From Cellulomonas soli (GTDB lineage Bacteria > Actinomycetota > Actinomycetes > Actinomycetales > Cellulomonadaceae), in NCBI RefSeq assembly GCF_013409305.1, contig NZ_JACBZJ010000001.1, positions 2,480,001 to 2,544,000 of the forward strand: a stretch of 64,000 bases of DNA. The letters are read 5' to 3'. The notes beneath the pieces were generated by a model that saw only the letters and a list, made by a program, of their open reading frames with translations, made no database searches and was not told where the DNA came from. The translations under genes and the position numbers were made by a program. This document shows positions 11,099 to 19,542 of this stretch, in pieces (position 1 is the stretch's first letter; each line of letters opens with the position of its first letter).

Positions 11099-12069
11099 CC
11101 CTGACCCGTGACACGTTCACGTACGTCGCCGACCTGGTCCGTCGTCGCAGCGCGATCCAGCTGACACCGGGCAAGGAGTACCTCGTGGAGAGCCGGCTGA
11201 TGCCGCTCGCCCGCGAGGCCGGTGCAGCCGACGTCGACGCCTACGTGACGTCGGTCCGCGCCAAGCCGACCGAGGTCTCGCTCGTGCGGATCGTCGAGGC
11301 GCTCACCACGAACGAGACGTCGTGGTTCCGCGACTCGGCCCCGTTCGTCGCGCTGCGCCAGCACATCCTGCCGCCGCTCGTCGCGGCCCGGGGTCAGTCG
11401 GCGCGGCTGCGCATCTGGTCCGGCGCGTGCTCGACCGGCCAGGAGCCGTACTCGATCGCGATGACCCTGACCGACGCGCTGCCGCCGTCGATGTCCTTCG
11501 AGATCCTCGCCACCGACCTGTCGACCGAGGTGCTCGAGCGGGCCCGCAGCGGGACGTACTCGCAGCTCGAGGTCAACCGCGGCCTGCCGGCCCCGATGCT
11601 CGTGCGCCACATGGTGCGGCAGGGCACCGACTGGCAGATCAGCGACGAGCTGCGCCGCGCGATCACGTTCAAGCAGCACAACCTGCTGGACCCGGCCCCG
11701 ATCGGTGGCCCGTTCGACGTGATCTTCCTGCGCAACGTGCTCATCTACTTCGACCTGCCGACCAAGCGCTCGATCCTCGGGCGCCTGCGACAGGTGCTCA
11801 AGCCCGACGGCATCCTCGTCCTCGGCGCCGCCGAGACCACGATCGGCGTCGACGACGACTGGTCCCGGGTCCCGGTCGGCACCGGCTCGGTGTACCGACC
11901 GGCGGGCGCCAGCCCCGCAGCCACGACACCCGTGCCGAACCAGCGGCCGACCGTCGGGGCCCCCGCACCTGGTGCCTCCGTCGGGATCACCCCCGCAGGA
12001 GCGCCCGGCACGTTCGCCAGCCGCACCACCCCGTCCACGCCCGTCACATCCGTAGGAGCACAGCGATGA
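11095..12069 (+). CDS. cheR: CheR: receptor glutamate methyltransferase
   Basis: CheR methylates receptor glutamates using S-adenosylmethionine and opposes CheB. The 324-residue product has the all-helical N-domain with NETSWFRD, the SAM-binding loop WSGACSTGQEPYSIAM and the C-terminal signature IFLRNVLIYFD. The last 45 residues or so are a Pro/Thr/Ala-rich tail with no recognisable domain; it replaces nothing essential. The start at 11095 overlaps the cheB stop by four bases, and the gene end overlaps cheY at 12066 in the same way. The receptors here lack the C-terminal pentapeptide that tethers CheR in enteric bacteria, so it must bind them directly. Confidence 0.96.
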   Translation: MTLTRDTFTYVADLVRRRSAIQLTPGKEYLVESRLMPLAREAGAADVDAYVTSVRAKPTEVSLVRIVEALTTNETSWFRDSAPFVALRQHILPPLVAARGQSARLRIWSGACSTGQEPYSIAMTLTDALPPSMSFEILATDLSTEVLERARSGTYSQLEVNRGLPAPMLVRHMVRQGTDWQISDELRRAITFKQHNLLDPAPIGGPFDVIFLRNVLIYFDLPTKRSILGRLRQVLKPDGILVLGAAETTIGVDDDWSRVPVGTGSVYRPAGASPAATTPVPNQRPTVGAPAPGASVGITPAGAPGTFASRTTPSTPVTSVGAQR

Positions 12070-12449
12070 GAGCCCTCGTGATCGACGACTCGCGCACGAT
12101 GCGCCGTATCGTCGCCGGAACCCTGGAACAGCTGGGCTTCGAGACCGCCCAGGCCGAGCACGGTCGGGAGGCCCTGGACCTGCTCGACGCGGGTCTCGAG
12201 GTCGACCTCGCCTGCGTCGACTGGAACATGCCCGTGATGGACGGGCTGCAGTTCGTCACCGAGGTCCGCAACGACCCCAGCCGTCGGGGCATCACGCTCA
12301 TGATGGTGACGACGGAGGCCGAGACCTCCCAGATCGTGAAGGCGCTCGCCGCCGGAGCGCACGAGTACCTCATCAAGCCGTTCACGCCGGACGCCATCCG
12401 CGACAAGCTCGACCTGCTCGGGCTCGTCCCCGTCGAGGAGACAGTATGA
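12066..12449 (+). CDS. cheY: CheY-type single-domain response regulator 1
   Basis: This is a 127-residue free-standing receiver domain: acidic pocket VIDDSRTMRRIV, phospho-acceptor Asp in CVDWNMPVMDG, Thr in MMVTTEAE and Lys in LIKPFTP. CheA-phosphorylated CheY binds the flagellar switch. The start overlaps the cheR stop (ATGA) and the stop overlaps the next gene by four bases, so cheB-cheR-cheY-cheX are one translationally coupled unit. A second receiver lies at 12951; which of the two is the motor signal and which a phosphate sink cannot be told from sequence. Confidence 0.95.
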   Translation: MRALVIDDSRTMRRIVAGTLEQLGFETAQAEHGREALDLLDAGLEVDLACVDWNMPVMDGLQFVTEVRNDPSRRGITLMMVTTEAETSQIVKALAAGAHEYLIKPFTPDAIRDKLDLLGLVPVEETV

Positions 12450-12898
12450 GCACCATCGTCGAGCAGGACCAGGTCTTCGCGATCGCCCAGGAGGTGTTCG
12501 CGGCCATGATCGACGGCGACGTCGGTCTGCTCGTCCCGTACGAGGGCGACGCGCCCGCGTTCCGCGACCCGGTCGTGGCGTGGGTCGACCTGCACGGGGA
12601 CTGGGCGGGTCGCGCGGTCCTGACCACCGAGATGCCCGTCGCGCACGACCTCGCCCGGGCGCTGCTCGGCATGGGCGCCGACGAGGAGATCTCCCGGGTC
12701 GACCTCGAGGACGCCTTCGGCGAGGTCGCCAACGTCGTCGGTGGCAACATCAAGTCGTTGCTCCCGACGCAGGGGACGCTCGGTCTTCCTCAGGTTGCCG
12801 ACGCAGTGCCCGATGTCTCAGGTGCGGTCCTCGTGCACGAGCTGCGCCTCGCTTGGCGCGGACAGCCCATGTTCGTGTCCACATGGGTCTTCGCCTGA
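12446..12898 (+). CDS. CheX/CheC-like CheY-phosphatase candidate 1
   Basis: This 150-residue protein resembles the CheX/CheC/FliY phosphatase family. The evidence is the helix with the E-x-x-N signature (DAFGEVANVVGGNIKSLLP, Glu and Asn three apart), the strand pattern ending WRGQPMFVSTWVF, and its place straight after cheY. In CheX and CheC the Glu and Asn of this helix hydrolyse CheY-phosphate. The ATG overlaps the cheY stop. CheX is the closer fit because only one E-x-x-N helix is seen and the protein is short. The assignment rests on motif and context; a profile search against PF13690 would settle it. Confidence 0.75.
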   Translation: MSTIVEQDQVFAIAQEVFAAMIDGDVGLLVPYEGDAPAFRDPVVAWVDLHGDWAGRAVLTTEMPVAHDLARALLGMGADEEISRVDLEDAFGEVANVVGGNIKSLLPTQGTLGLPQVADAVPDVSGAVLVHELRLAWRGQPMFVSTWVFA

Positions 12899-12950
12899 CG
12901 ACGGCGCGGCCCGCGCACCTGACCGGACAGCTCATCTGAAAGGAAGACTC

Positions 12951-13313
12951 ATGATCCGTGTGCTCGTCGCGGATGACAGCCGCGTCATGCGGCAGATCGT
13001 GATCCGTACCCTGCGCCAGGCGGGGTACGACTGGGACGTGCGGGAGGCCGAGAACGGCGCCGCGGGTCTGGCAGCGGTGCGGGCCGACGAGCCCGACGTC
13101 GTCCTGTCGGACTGGAACATGCCGGAGATGACCGGTATCGAGTTCCTCCGTGCGCTGCGTCGTGAGGGATTCGCCACGCCCTTCGGCTTCGTCACCTCGG
13201 AGGGGTCGCCCGAGATGCGGGCGACCGCCGAGGCGGCCGGTGCCCTGTTCCTCATCGCGAAGCCCTTCACCCCGGAGGCGTTCCGGGACGTCATCGAGCC
13301 GGTGCTCGCATGA
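12951..13313 (+). CDS. CheY-type single-domain response regulator 2
   Basis: This is a 120-residue receiver domain: VLVADDSRVMRQIV at the N-terminus, phospho-acceptor Asp in LSDWNMPEMTG, Ser/Thr in GFVTSEG and Lys in LIAKPFTPEAF. The ATG at 12951 follows GAAAGGAAG. It is separated by 52 bases from the preceding CheX-like gene and overlaps the following one by four bases. The pair 12951-13798 thus repeats the layout of 12066-12898 (receiver plus E-x-x-N protein). The alpha-4/beta-5 face differs from that of the first CheY, so different partners are plausible. Confidence 0.93.
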   Translation: MIRVLVADDSRVMRQIVIRTLRQAGYDWDVREAENGAAGLAAVRADEPDVVLSDWNMPEMTGIEFLRALRREGFATPFGFVTSEGSPEMRATAEAAGALFLIAKPFTPEAFRDVIEPVLA

Positions 13314-13798
13314 GCCAGGACACGCCTCTCCCGAACGCGAAGGACGTCCGCGAGCTCATCATGGGTCTCGTCGGCCGCGACGTGGAGGTGCTCACCGGCG
13401 GCGGGATGGTCGACCCGACCAGCCCGTCCGGTGCGCTCGTCGGCGTCTACACGGACAACCGCCTGGCGCTCACGGCGCTGGTCATCATGGACGTGCCGCT
13501 CGCCGCGTACGTCGGTGCCGCGCTCGGGCTCGTCCCTGCTGCTGCCGCGAAGGACGCCGCCTACGAGGAGACCCTGACGGACAACCTCGCGGAGAACGCC
13601 GGCGAGATCCTCAACGTGATGGCCTCGCTGTTCAACGCGGAGGGTGCCCCGCACGTCCGGCTCGACGCGACGTACCAGCCGCGCGACCCGCTGCCCGCCG
13701 ACATCGCGCAGTGGGTGCTCGCCTACGTGCGCCGCACGGACCTGGACATGAAGGTCGAGGGCTACGGCAGCGGCAAGTTCTCGCTCCTGGTCATCTGA
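13310..13798 (+). CDS. CheX/CheC-like protein 2
   Basis: This 162-residue protein is coupled to the second receiver gene by an ATGA overlap. It carries the helix ENAGEILNVMASLFN, which holds E-x-x-N as in CheX/CheC phosphatases, and a strand-rich remainder (VGVYTDNRLALTALVIMDVP; GYGSGKFSLLVI at the end). It differs strongly from the 12446 protein, so it is a diverged paralogue or a separate branch. The likely role is dephosphorylating or binding the receiver encoded next to it. The function is inferred from context and one motif. It is the last gene of the chemotaxis block, and its stop lies five bases from that of the converging phosphatase gene. Confidence 0.65.
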   Translation: MSQDTPLPNAKDVRELIMGLVGRDVEVLTGGGMVDPTSPSGALVGVYTDNRLALTALVIMDVPLAAYVGAALGLVPAAAAKDAAYEETLTDNLAENAGEILNVMASLFNAEGAPHVRLDATYQPRDPLPADIAQWVLAYVRRTDLDMKVEGYGSGKFSLLVI

Positions 13799-13803
13799 CG
13801 CCG

Positions 13804-14442
13804 TCACCGGCGTGCGGCGCCGGCGATCTCCAGGACCGCGGGCGCCAGCTGGGCGAACGCGGTGCGGTACTGCGCGTCGGTGCCCAGGTAGGGGTCGATC
13901 ACGTCGTCGTCCTCCGGTCGCGGGGGAACCGCCCGGCGCCGCGCCGCGGCGAGCGGCACGACGGCGCGCAGCCGGTCGGCCGTCGTCGCGCCGGCCCCCG
14001 GCAGGTCGGCCGGGTCCAGGTCGAGCAGCAGCCGGGCCAGCTCGCGCACGGTGAACGTGCGGACCGCGGCCCCGGGTTCGAGCCGGATGACGGCGGACCG
14101 GTGCTGCGCCGTGAGCGCGAGCACGAGGTCGGTCCCGCGCAGCATGCCGGGCGTCACCTGGCGTGCGACGAACCCCGTCGGGTCGCACCCGTGCTCGAGC
14201 AGAAGCGAGGCCATCCGGTCGGTCATCGGCGCACCCGAGACCGCACCCGTGCCGGCCGAGGCGACCTCGACGGCGGGCAGCAGCCCGCGCCGGGCCCCGC
14301 CCGGACCCGCCGGCCGCCGGTAGGGGGCGCCGAGCCGGGCGGCGAGCAGCCGTTCGACGGCCGGGGAACGGCAGACGTTGCCCGTGCACACCGCGAGCAC
14401 GCGGAACGGTGCAGGGACGTCGGAGGGGGTCACTCTCGCCAT
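13804..14442 (-). CDS. Low-molecular-weight protein tyrosine phosphatase
   Basis: This 212-residue cytoplasmic phosphatase has the P-loop VCTGNVCRSPAVERLL near residues 18-33 (C-x5-R-S) and the general-acid Asp in DVIDPYLGT near the C-terminus, both typical of LMW-PTP/Wzb/arsenate-reductase-fold enzymes. It is longer than the usual 150-160 residues because of inserts after the P-loop and before the DPY motif. In actinobacteria such enzymes act on tyrosine-phosphorylated capsule or signalling proteins; the substrate here is unknown. I chose the ATG at 14442. It converges on the chemotaxis operon and diverges from the purine permease gene. Confidence 0.88.
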   Translation of the reverse strand: MARVTPSDVPAPFRVLAVCTGNVCRSPAVERLLAARLGAPYRRPAGPGGARRGLLPAVEVASAGTGAVSGAPMTDRMASLLLEHGCDPTGFVARQVTPGMLRGTDLVLALTAQHRSAVIRLEPGAAVRTFTVRELARLLLDLDPADLPGAGATTADRLRAVVPLAAARRRAVPPRPEDDDVIDPYLGTDAQYRTAFAQLAPAVLEIAGAARR

Positions 14443-14619
14443 GATGCCCGGCCCGTGCGACACCCGAGGTGCTCGTCGGGTCCGCGGTGACCCGATCGGC
14501 CTAGCAGGACCACCCGACTGCCCGCCGGGGAACGCTCGCGGGGGCCCGTACGTTACGGCTGTGTCAACTCCTTCGGGACACGCACACAGGTCCTGCACCG
14601 GCTCTGCCACACTGCGCCC

Positions 14620-16101
14620 ATGGCATCGTCCCCCTCCGGAGCCGCGCCCACCGAGGCTCCCCCCGCAGCCCCCCTCCACCCCCTGGACCGCTTCTTCAAG
14701 ATCACCGAGCGTCGCTCGACGATCGGCACGGAGATCCGCGGCGGTCTGACCACGTTCTTCACGATGAGCTACATCATCGTGCTCAACCCGCTCATCATCG
14801 GCACGGTGCCCGACAGCACCGGGCACTACCTGGGCGGCGGCACGGAGCCGAACCTCGCCCTGGTCGCCGCAGCCACCGCGCTCGTGGCCGGCGTGCTCTC
14901 CATCCTGATGGGTGCCGTCGCGAACTTCCCGATCGCGCTCGCCGCGGGTCTGGGTCTCAACGCCGTCGTGGCCTACTCGATCGCGTCGCTGCCGGGCATG
15001 ACCTGGGCGGACGCGATGGGCATCGTGGTGCTCGAGGGCCTCGTGATCCTCGTGCTGGTGCTCACCGGGTTCCGGACCGCGGTGTTCAAGGCCGTCCCGC
15101 GCGAGATCAAGGTCGCGATCTCGGTCGGCATCGGCCTGTTCATCTCGCTCATCGGCTTCGTCGACGCCGGGTTCGTCCGCCCGGGCAACCCGGTGCTGCA
15201 GCTGGGCATCGACAACTCCCTGGCCGGTTGGCCGCTGCTCGTCTTCTCGATCGGCCTGCTCACCGCGATCATCCTCATGGTCAAGAAGGTCCGCGGCGGC
15301 CTGCTCATCGCGATCGTCGGCACGACGGTGCTCGCGGTCGTCGTCGAGCTCGTCGCGAACGTCGGTCTGTTCGGCGCCGAGAACGCCACCGGCTGGAAGC
15401 TGAACACGCCGGCGTTGCCCAGCTCGCTGGTCGAGGTGCCGGACTTCTCGCTGCTGGGCCAGTTCTCGCTGTTCGGCGCCTTCGGCAAGATCGGCTTCGT
15501 CGCCGTCGTGCTGCTGGTCTTCTCGCTGCTGCTGGCCGACTTCTTCGACACCATGGGCACGATGGTCGCCGTCGGTGCCGAGGCCGAGCTGCTCGACGAC
15601 GAGGGCAACCCGCCGAACATGGAGCGGATCCTGGTCGTGGACTCCCTGGCCGCCGTGGCCGGTGGTGTCGGCTCGGTCTCGTCGAACACCGCCTACATCG
15701 AGTCCGCCTCGGGTGTCGGTGACGGTGCGCGCACCGGTCTGGCCTCGGTCGTCACGGGTCTGGCGTTCCTCGTCGCGACCTTCCTGTCCCCGCTGGTCGA
15801 CATGGTCCCCTCCGAGGCGGCCGCCCCGGCCCTCGTGGTCGTCGGCTTCCTCATGGTCATGCAGGTCTCGGGCATCGACTGGAAGAACTACGAGATCGCG
15901 ATCCCGGCGTTCCTCACGATGATCCTCATGCCGTTCACCTACTCGATCACCGCGGGTATCGGCGCCGGCTTCATCGTCTACGTCGTCATCAAGGTCGCCG
16001 TCGGCAAGGCCAAGGCCGTGCACCCGCTCATGTGGGTGGCCGCCACGCTCTTCGTGCTCTACTTCGCGCTCGGCCCGATCAAGGACGCCATCGGGATCTG
16101 A
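14620..16101 (+). CDS. NCS2-family adenine/guanine/hypoxanthine permease
   Basis: This is a 493-residue integral membrane protein with about 12-14 hydrophobic segments. The AzgA/PbuG branch of the NCS2 purine transporters is indicated by LDRFFKITERRSTIGTEIRG, FFTMSYIIVLNPLII, LAAGLGLNAVVAYSI, the signature DFFDTMGTMVAVG, and SSNTAYIESASGVGDGARTG. The family imports adenine, guanine or hypoxanthine with protons. It is monocistronic: its 5' region (14443-14619) is shared with the divergent phosphatase gene. I see no purine riboswitch there. Confidence 0.93.
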   Translation: MASSPSGAAPTEAPPAAPLHPLDRFFKITERRSTIGTEIRGGLTTFFTMSYIIVLNPLIIGTVPDSTGHYLGGGTEPNLALVAAATALVAGVLSILMGAVANFPIALAAGLGLNAVVAYSIASLPGMTWADAMGIVVLEGLVILVLVLTGFRTAVFKAVPREIKVAISVGIGLFISLIGFVDAGFVRPGNPVLQLGIDNSLAGWPLLVFSIGLLTAIILMVKKVRGGLLIAIVGTTVLAVVVELVANVGLFGAENATGWKLNTPALPSSLVEVPDFSLLGQFSLFGAFGKIGFVAVVLLVFSLLLADFFDTMGTMVAVGAEAELLDDEGNPPNMERILVVDSLAAVAGGVGSVSSNTAYIESASGVGDGARTGLASVVTGLAFLVATFLSPLVDMVPSEAAAPALVVVGFLMVMQVSGIDWKNYEIAIPAFLTMILMPFTYSITAGIGAGFIVYVVIKVAVGKAKAVHPLMWVAATLFVLYFALGPIKDAIGI

Positions 16102-16164
16102 CGCGTCGTTCTCTGCGCGCTGCGCGCCTGCCCCGAGGGGCACCAGCACGGGGTCGGTCCTGCC

Positions 16165-16189
16165 GCACGGCGGGGCCGGCCCCGCGTGC
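16165..16189. terminator. Hairpin downstream of purine permease
   Basis: A perfect 16-base palindrome (GCGGGGCC/GGCCCCGC, 16170-16185) is flanked by GCAC and GTGC that also pair across a one-base bulge. It lies 63 bases after the permease stop and about 105 bases before ugd. It could end the permease transcript. Confidence 0.5.
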
Positions 16190-16293
16190 GTGCTGGACGC
16201 GCGTGGCTAGCATGGCGTGCGTGCCACGCCGCCCCGCGGCGCCGTGCGCGATGCCGGGCTCCACCGGCACCCCGTCGAGGAGAGGGCACGCCG

Positions 16294-17460
16294 GTGAAGA
16301 TCGCGATCGTGGGCACGGGGTACGTCGGGCTGTCGAACGCGGTGATCCTGGCGCAGCACCATGAGGTCGTCGCGGTCGACATCGACCCGGCGAAGGTGGA
16401 CGCCATCAACCGGCGCGAGTCCCCGATCGTCGACCCCGAGCTCGAGGACTACCTGCGTCGTGTCCCGCTCTCGCTCGTGGCGACCACGGACGCGCCGGCC
16501 GCCTACCGCGGTGCCGCGTTCGTGGTGGTCGCCACGCCGACGGACTACGACCCGGTGAGCAACTACTTCGACACCTCGTCCGTCGAGCAGGTGATCGCTG
16601 CCGTGCTGGCCGTCGAGCCCGGGGCCGCGGTCGTGGTCAAGTCGACCGTCCCGGTCGGCTTCACCGCACGGCTGCGCGAGGAGCACCCCGGTGCGCGCAT
16701 CGTCTTCTCGCCGGAGTTCCTGCGCGAGGGTCGTGCGCTGCACGACAACCTCTACCCGTCGCGGATCGTGGTGGGCGACCGCTCGTCGGTCGGCAAGGAG
16801 TTCGCCGGGCTACTGGTCGAGGGGGCGCTCGCGACCGACATCCCGGTGCTGCTGACCGACCCGACGGAGGCCGAGGCGATCAAGCTGTTCGCCAACACCT
16901 ACCTGGCCCTGCGGGTGGCGTACTTCAACGAGCTGGACACCTACGCCGCCACGCGTGGGCTCGACTCGGCGCAGGTCATCGAGGGGGTCGGGCTCGACCC
17001 GCGGATCGGCTCGCACTACAACAACCCGTCGTTCGGCTACGGCGGCTACTGCCTGCCCAAGGACACCAAGCAGCTGCTGGCCAACTACCAGGACGTGCCG
17101 CAGAACCTCATCGCCGCGGTGGTGGAGGCGAACACGACGCGCAAGGACTTCATCGCCGTCGACATCCTGCGCCGGCAGCCGCGGGTCGTCGGTGTGTACC
17201 GGCTGATCATGAAGTCCGGTTCGGACAACTTCAGGGCGTCCTCGATCCAGGGGATCATGAAGCGCCTGAAGGCCAAGGGCGTCGAGGTGATCGTCTACGA
17301 GCCGACGTTCGTCGAGGACGAGTTCTTCCGCTCCGAGGTGGTGCGTGACCTCGAGGAGTTCAAGCGCCGGGCCGACGTGATCGTGGCGAACCGTCGCACC
17401 GAGGTCCTCGACGACGTGGCCGAGAAGGTCTACACGCGGGACATCTACGGGCGCGACTGA
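16294..17460 (+). CDS. ugd: UDP-glucose 6-dehydrogenase, Escherichia Ugd type
   Basis: Ugd oxidises UDP-glucose to UDP-glucuronate with two NAD+, supplying precursors for exopolysaccharide or wall polymers. The GTG at 16294 follows GAGGAGAGGG. Motifs: Rossmann [11 protein letters not shown] at the N-terminus, [36 protein letters not shown], the catalytic Cys in [16 protein letters not shown], and the C-terminal [18 protein letters not shown]. The 388-residue length is that of E. coli Ugd, and the alignment recalled from memory is close along the whole protein. Most actinobacteria use a longer enzyme of about 440-460 residues, so transfer is possible. No other sugar-nucleotide gene is adjacent. 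Confidence 0.93.
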   Translation: MKIAIVGTGYVGLSNAVILAQHHEVVAVDIDPAKVDAINRRESPIVDPELEDYLRRVPLSLVATTDAPAAYRGAAFVVVATPTDYDPVSNYFDTSSVEQVIAAVLAVEPGAAVVVKSTVPVGFTARLREEHPGARIVFSPEFLREGRALHDNLYPSRIVVGDRSSVGKEFAGLLVEGALATDIPVLLTDPTEAEAIKLFANTYLALRVAYFNELDTYAATRGLDSAQVIEGVGLDPRIGSHYNNPSFGYGGYCLPKDTKQLLANYQDVPQNLIAAVVEANTTRKDFIAVDILRRQPRVVGVYRLIMKSGSDNFRASSIQGIMKRLKAKGVEVIVYEPTFVEDEFFRSEVVRDLEEFKRRADVIVANRRTEVLDDVAEKVYTRDIYGRD

Positions 17461-17506
17461 GCGTCGGCCCCACCGCACGCCCGGATCGCCCGACTGCTGG
17501 CGTTTT

Positions 17507-17536
17507 CCTTACCTAAGGTAATGAGTTAAGGTAAGG
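17507..17536. promoter_or_regulatory. AT-rich operator/promoter of the marR-MFS operon
   Basis: An AT-rich island in GC-rich DNA, just before the MarR start, holds the perfect palindrome TTACCTAAGGTAA (17509-17521) and arms CCTTACCT (17507-17514) and AGGTAAGG (17529-17536) that are exact complements. AGGTAA occurs twice as a direct repeat. This is the expected form of a MarR autoregulatory operator. The second half overlaps the ribosome-site region of the regulator gene. Confidence 0.75.
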
Positions 17537-17540
17537 ACCT

Positions 17541-17966
17541 GTGAGAATCACCGTGCCCACGCTGGCCGCCGAGCTGCGCGTCTCGCTCAGCAGGGCGAGC
17601 CGCAGGCTCAAGGCCGAGCGCGGCGACGCGGACCTGCCGGACCCGCAGTTCAACGTGCTCGCGTTCCTGCACCGCGACGGCCCGATGACCCCCGGCCAGC
17701 TCGCCGAGGCGGAGCACGTCCAGCCGCCGTCCATGACGCGCACCGTCAACTGCCTCGTCGAGCTCGGGTTCGTCCGCAAGGACGAGCACCCCACCGACGG
17801 GCGGCTGGTCGTGGTGAGCCTCACCGACGCCGGCCGTGCCGAGGTGCTCGAGACGCGGCGTCGCCGCGACGCCTGGCTCACCTCACGCCTGACCGCCATG
17901 ACCCCCGACGAGCGCGACCGCCTCGCCGACGCCATCGAGCTCCTCCGGAGGATCGCCACCTCATGA
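17541..17966 (+). CDS. MarR-family transcriptional regulator
   Basis: This is a 141-residue winged-helix repressor: helix-turn-helix with LAEAEHVQPPSMTRTVNCLVELGF, wing with RKDEHPTDGRLVVVSLTDAG, and flanking dimerisation helices. It probably binds the palindrome four bases upstream of its GTG and responds to a small aromatic or amphipathic ligand. Its stop overlaps the start of the MFS exporter gene by four bases, so regulator and pump are one operon, a common arrangement for drug-inducible efflux. Confidence 0.92.
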   Translation: MRITVPTLAAELRVSLSRASRRLKAERGDADLPDPQFNVLAFLHRDGPMTPGQLAEAEHVQPPSMTRTVNCLVELGFVRKDEHPTDGRLVVVSLTDAGRAEVLETRRRRDAWLTSRLTAMTPDERDRLADAIELLRRIATS

Positions 17967-19414
17967 GTCCGACGTTCACGTCGTTGCAGTACCGGAACTA
18001 CCGCCTGTGGTTCGCCGGTGCCCTCGTCGCGAACGTCGGCACCTGGATGCAGCGCGTCGCGCAGGACTGGCTCGTGCTCACCCAGCTCTCCCACGAGTCC
18101 GGGGTCGCGGTCGGGTTCACCACCGCGCTGCAGTTCGCGCCCGTGCTGTTCCTGTCCGCCTGGGCCGGGCTGCTCGCCGACCGCGTCGACCGCCGCAAGC
18201 TGCTGGTCGCGACGCAGATCGGCCAGGGCGTGCTCGCCGCGGGCCTGGGCGCCCTCGTGCTCAGCGGGCACGCGCAGCTGTGGCACGTGTACCTGTTCGC
18301 CGGCGCGCTCGGCTGCGTCTCGGCGATCGACGCCCCCGTGCGCCAGACGTTCGTCGCCGAGCTCGTACCGGCCAACCGGCTGTCCAACGCGGTCGGCCTC
18401 AACAGCGCCTCGTTCAACGCCGCCCGCCTCATCGGTCCCGGCCTGGCCGGGCTGCTCATCGCCGCTGTCGGCACCGGCTGGGTCTTCCTCATCAACGCCG
18501 TCACGTTCGGCGCGACGATCCTGTCGCTCACGCTCATGCGCACGGGCGAGATGCACCGGATGCCGACGGCGTCGCGCGCCAAGGGGCAGATCCGCGAGGG
18601 CGTGCGCTACGTCCGCAACCGCACCGACATCCTCGTGATCATGGTGGTGGTCGGCGTCGTGTCGACGTTCGGCCTCAACTTCCAGCTGACCTCCGCGATG
18701 ATGGCCCGCACCGAGTTCGGCCGGGGCGCGGGGGAGTACGGCATCCTCGGCTCGGTCCTCGCCATCGGCTCGCTCACCGGCGCGCTGCTGGCCGCCCGGC
18801 GCGAGCGGCCACGGGTGCGGCTCGTGATCGGTGCGGCCTTCGCCTTCGGCATCGCCAGCGGTGTCATGGCGCTCATGCCCACGTACCCGTCGTTCGCTGT
18901 CGCGTGCATCCCGGTCGGGCTCGCGTCGCTGACGATGATGACCGCGGCCAACTCGACCATCCAGCTGTCCACCGACCCGGCGATGCGTGGACGCGTCATG
19001 GCGCTCTACATGATCGTGTTCCTCGGCGCGACGCCGGTCGGCTCACCCGTCGTCGGCTGGGTCGGCGAGACGTTCGGCCCCCGGTGGGCCATCGGCATCG
19101 GCTCGATCTCCGCGCTGCTCGTCTCGACCGCCGCGGCGGTCTGGGCCGCCCGTGCCTGGCACGTGCAGGTGCGCTACCACGTGCTCAGCCGCCCGCACGT
19201 CGAGGTCGTCCACCTGGACGCCGTCCTTGCGGGCGGTGGCCCGGGCCCTGGGGGCTCGGACGGCACCGACGGCAGCGACGGCACGGACGGAACCGACGGC
19301 CCTGGCGGGCCCGGAGGTCCCGGAGTTCCCGTCCAGAGGGGCGGCGGGGCCCGGCTCGTCGCCGCGAGCAGGCTCGGCGCGCAGGACGCGGCCGACCGGC
19401 AGTCCGCCGCCTGA
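17963..19414 (+). CDS. MFS exporter (DHA3/EntS-like) with collagen-like C-terminal tail
   Basis: This is a 483-residue major facilitator with 12 predicted membrane segments. FTSLQYRNYRLWFAGALVAN, GTWMQRVAQDWLVL, LLADRVDRRKLLV and APVRQTFVAELVP are typical of the DHA3/enterobactin-exporter branch. The role is probably efflux of a drug or metabolite sensed by the MarR protein encoded just upstream. After the last helix the protein continues with a cytoplasmic tail; residues about 423-455 are a Gly-X-Y run (repeats of GSDGTDG, then GGPGGPG), followed by a basic end. The tail is not part of the MFS fold and its role is unknown. Confidence 0.9.
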   Translation: MSPTFTSLQYRNYRLWFAGALVANVGTWMQRVAQDWLVLTQLSHESGVAVGFTTALQFAPVLFLSAWAGLLADRVDRRKLLVATQIGQGVLAAGLGALVLSGHAQLWHVYLFAGALGCVSAIDAPVRQTFVAELVPANRLSNAVGLNSASFNAARLIGPGLAGLLIAAVGTGWVFLINAVTFGATILSLTLMRTGEMHRMPTASRAKGQIREGVRYVRNRTDILVIMVVVGVVSTFGLNFQLTSAMMARTEFGRGAGEYGILGSVLAIGSLTGALLAARRERPRVRLVIGAAFAFGIASGVMALMPTYPSFAVACIPVGLASLTMMTAANSTIQLSTDPAMRGRVMALYMIVFLGATPVGSPVVGWVGETFGPRWAIGIGSISALLVSTAAAVWAARAWHVQVRYHVLSRPHVEVVHLDAVLAGGGPGPGGSDGTDGSDGTDGTDGPGGPGGPGVPVQRGGGARLVAASRLGAQDAADRQSAA

Positions 19415-19542
19415 CGCCTCGGGCGCGGTGCGTCGGCACGCCTCGAGGGCCGACCGCCGGCCGCCGGTCCTCGCCCGCGGCGTCCGGGTGAAACACCGCG
19501 CGGAGCTGCCGCAGGACAAGTCGGACATGTGACGATCGACCC

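Noticed and set aside
14443..14619. Purine riboswitch upstream of the purine permease
   Set aside because: I looked for the conserved three-way-junction sequences and found none; the region is ordinary GC-rich intergenic DNA.
13804..16149. 781-codon minus-strand frame joining the tyrosine phosphatase to the antisense of the purine permease
   Set aside because: Only the last 212 residues (from 14442) are a protein family. The rest is Arg/His/Asp-rich antisense of a clear NCS2 permease.
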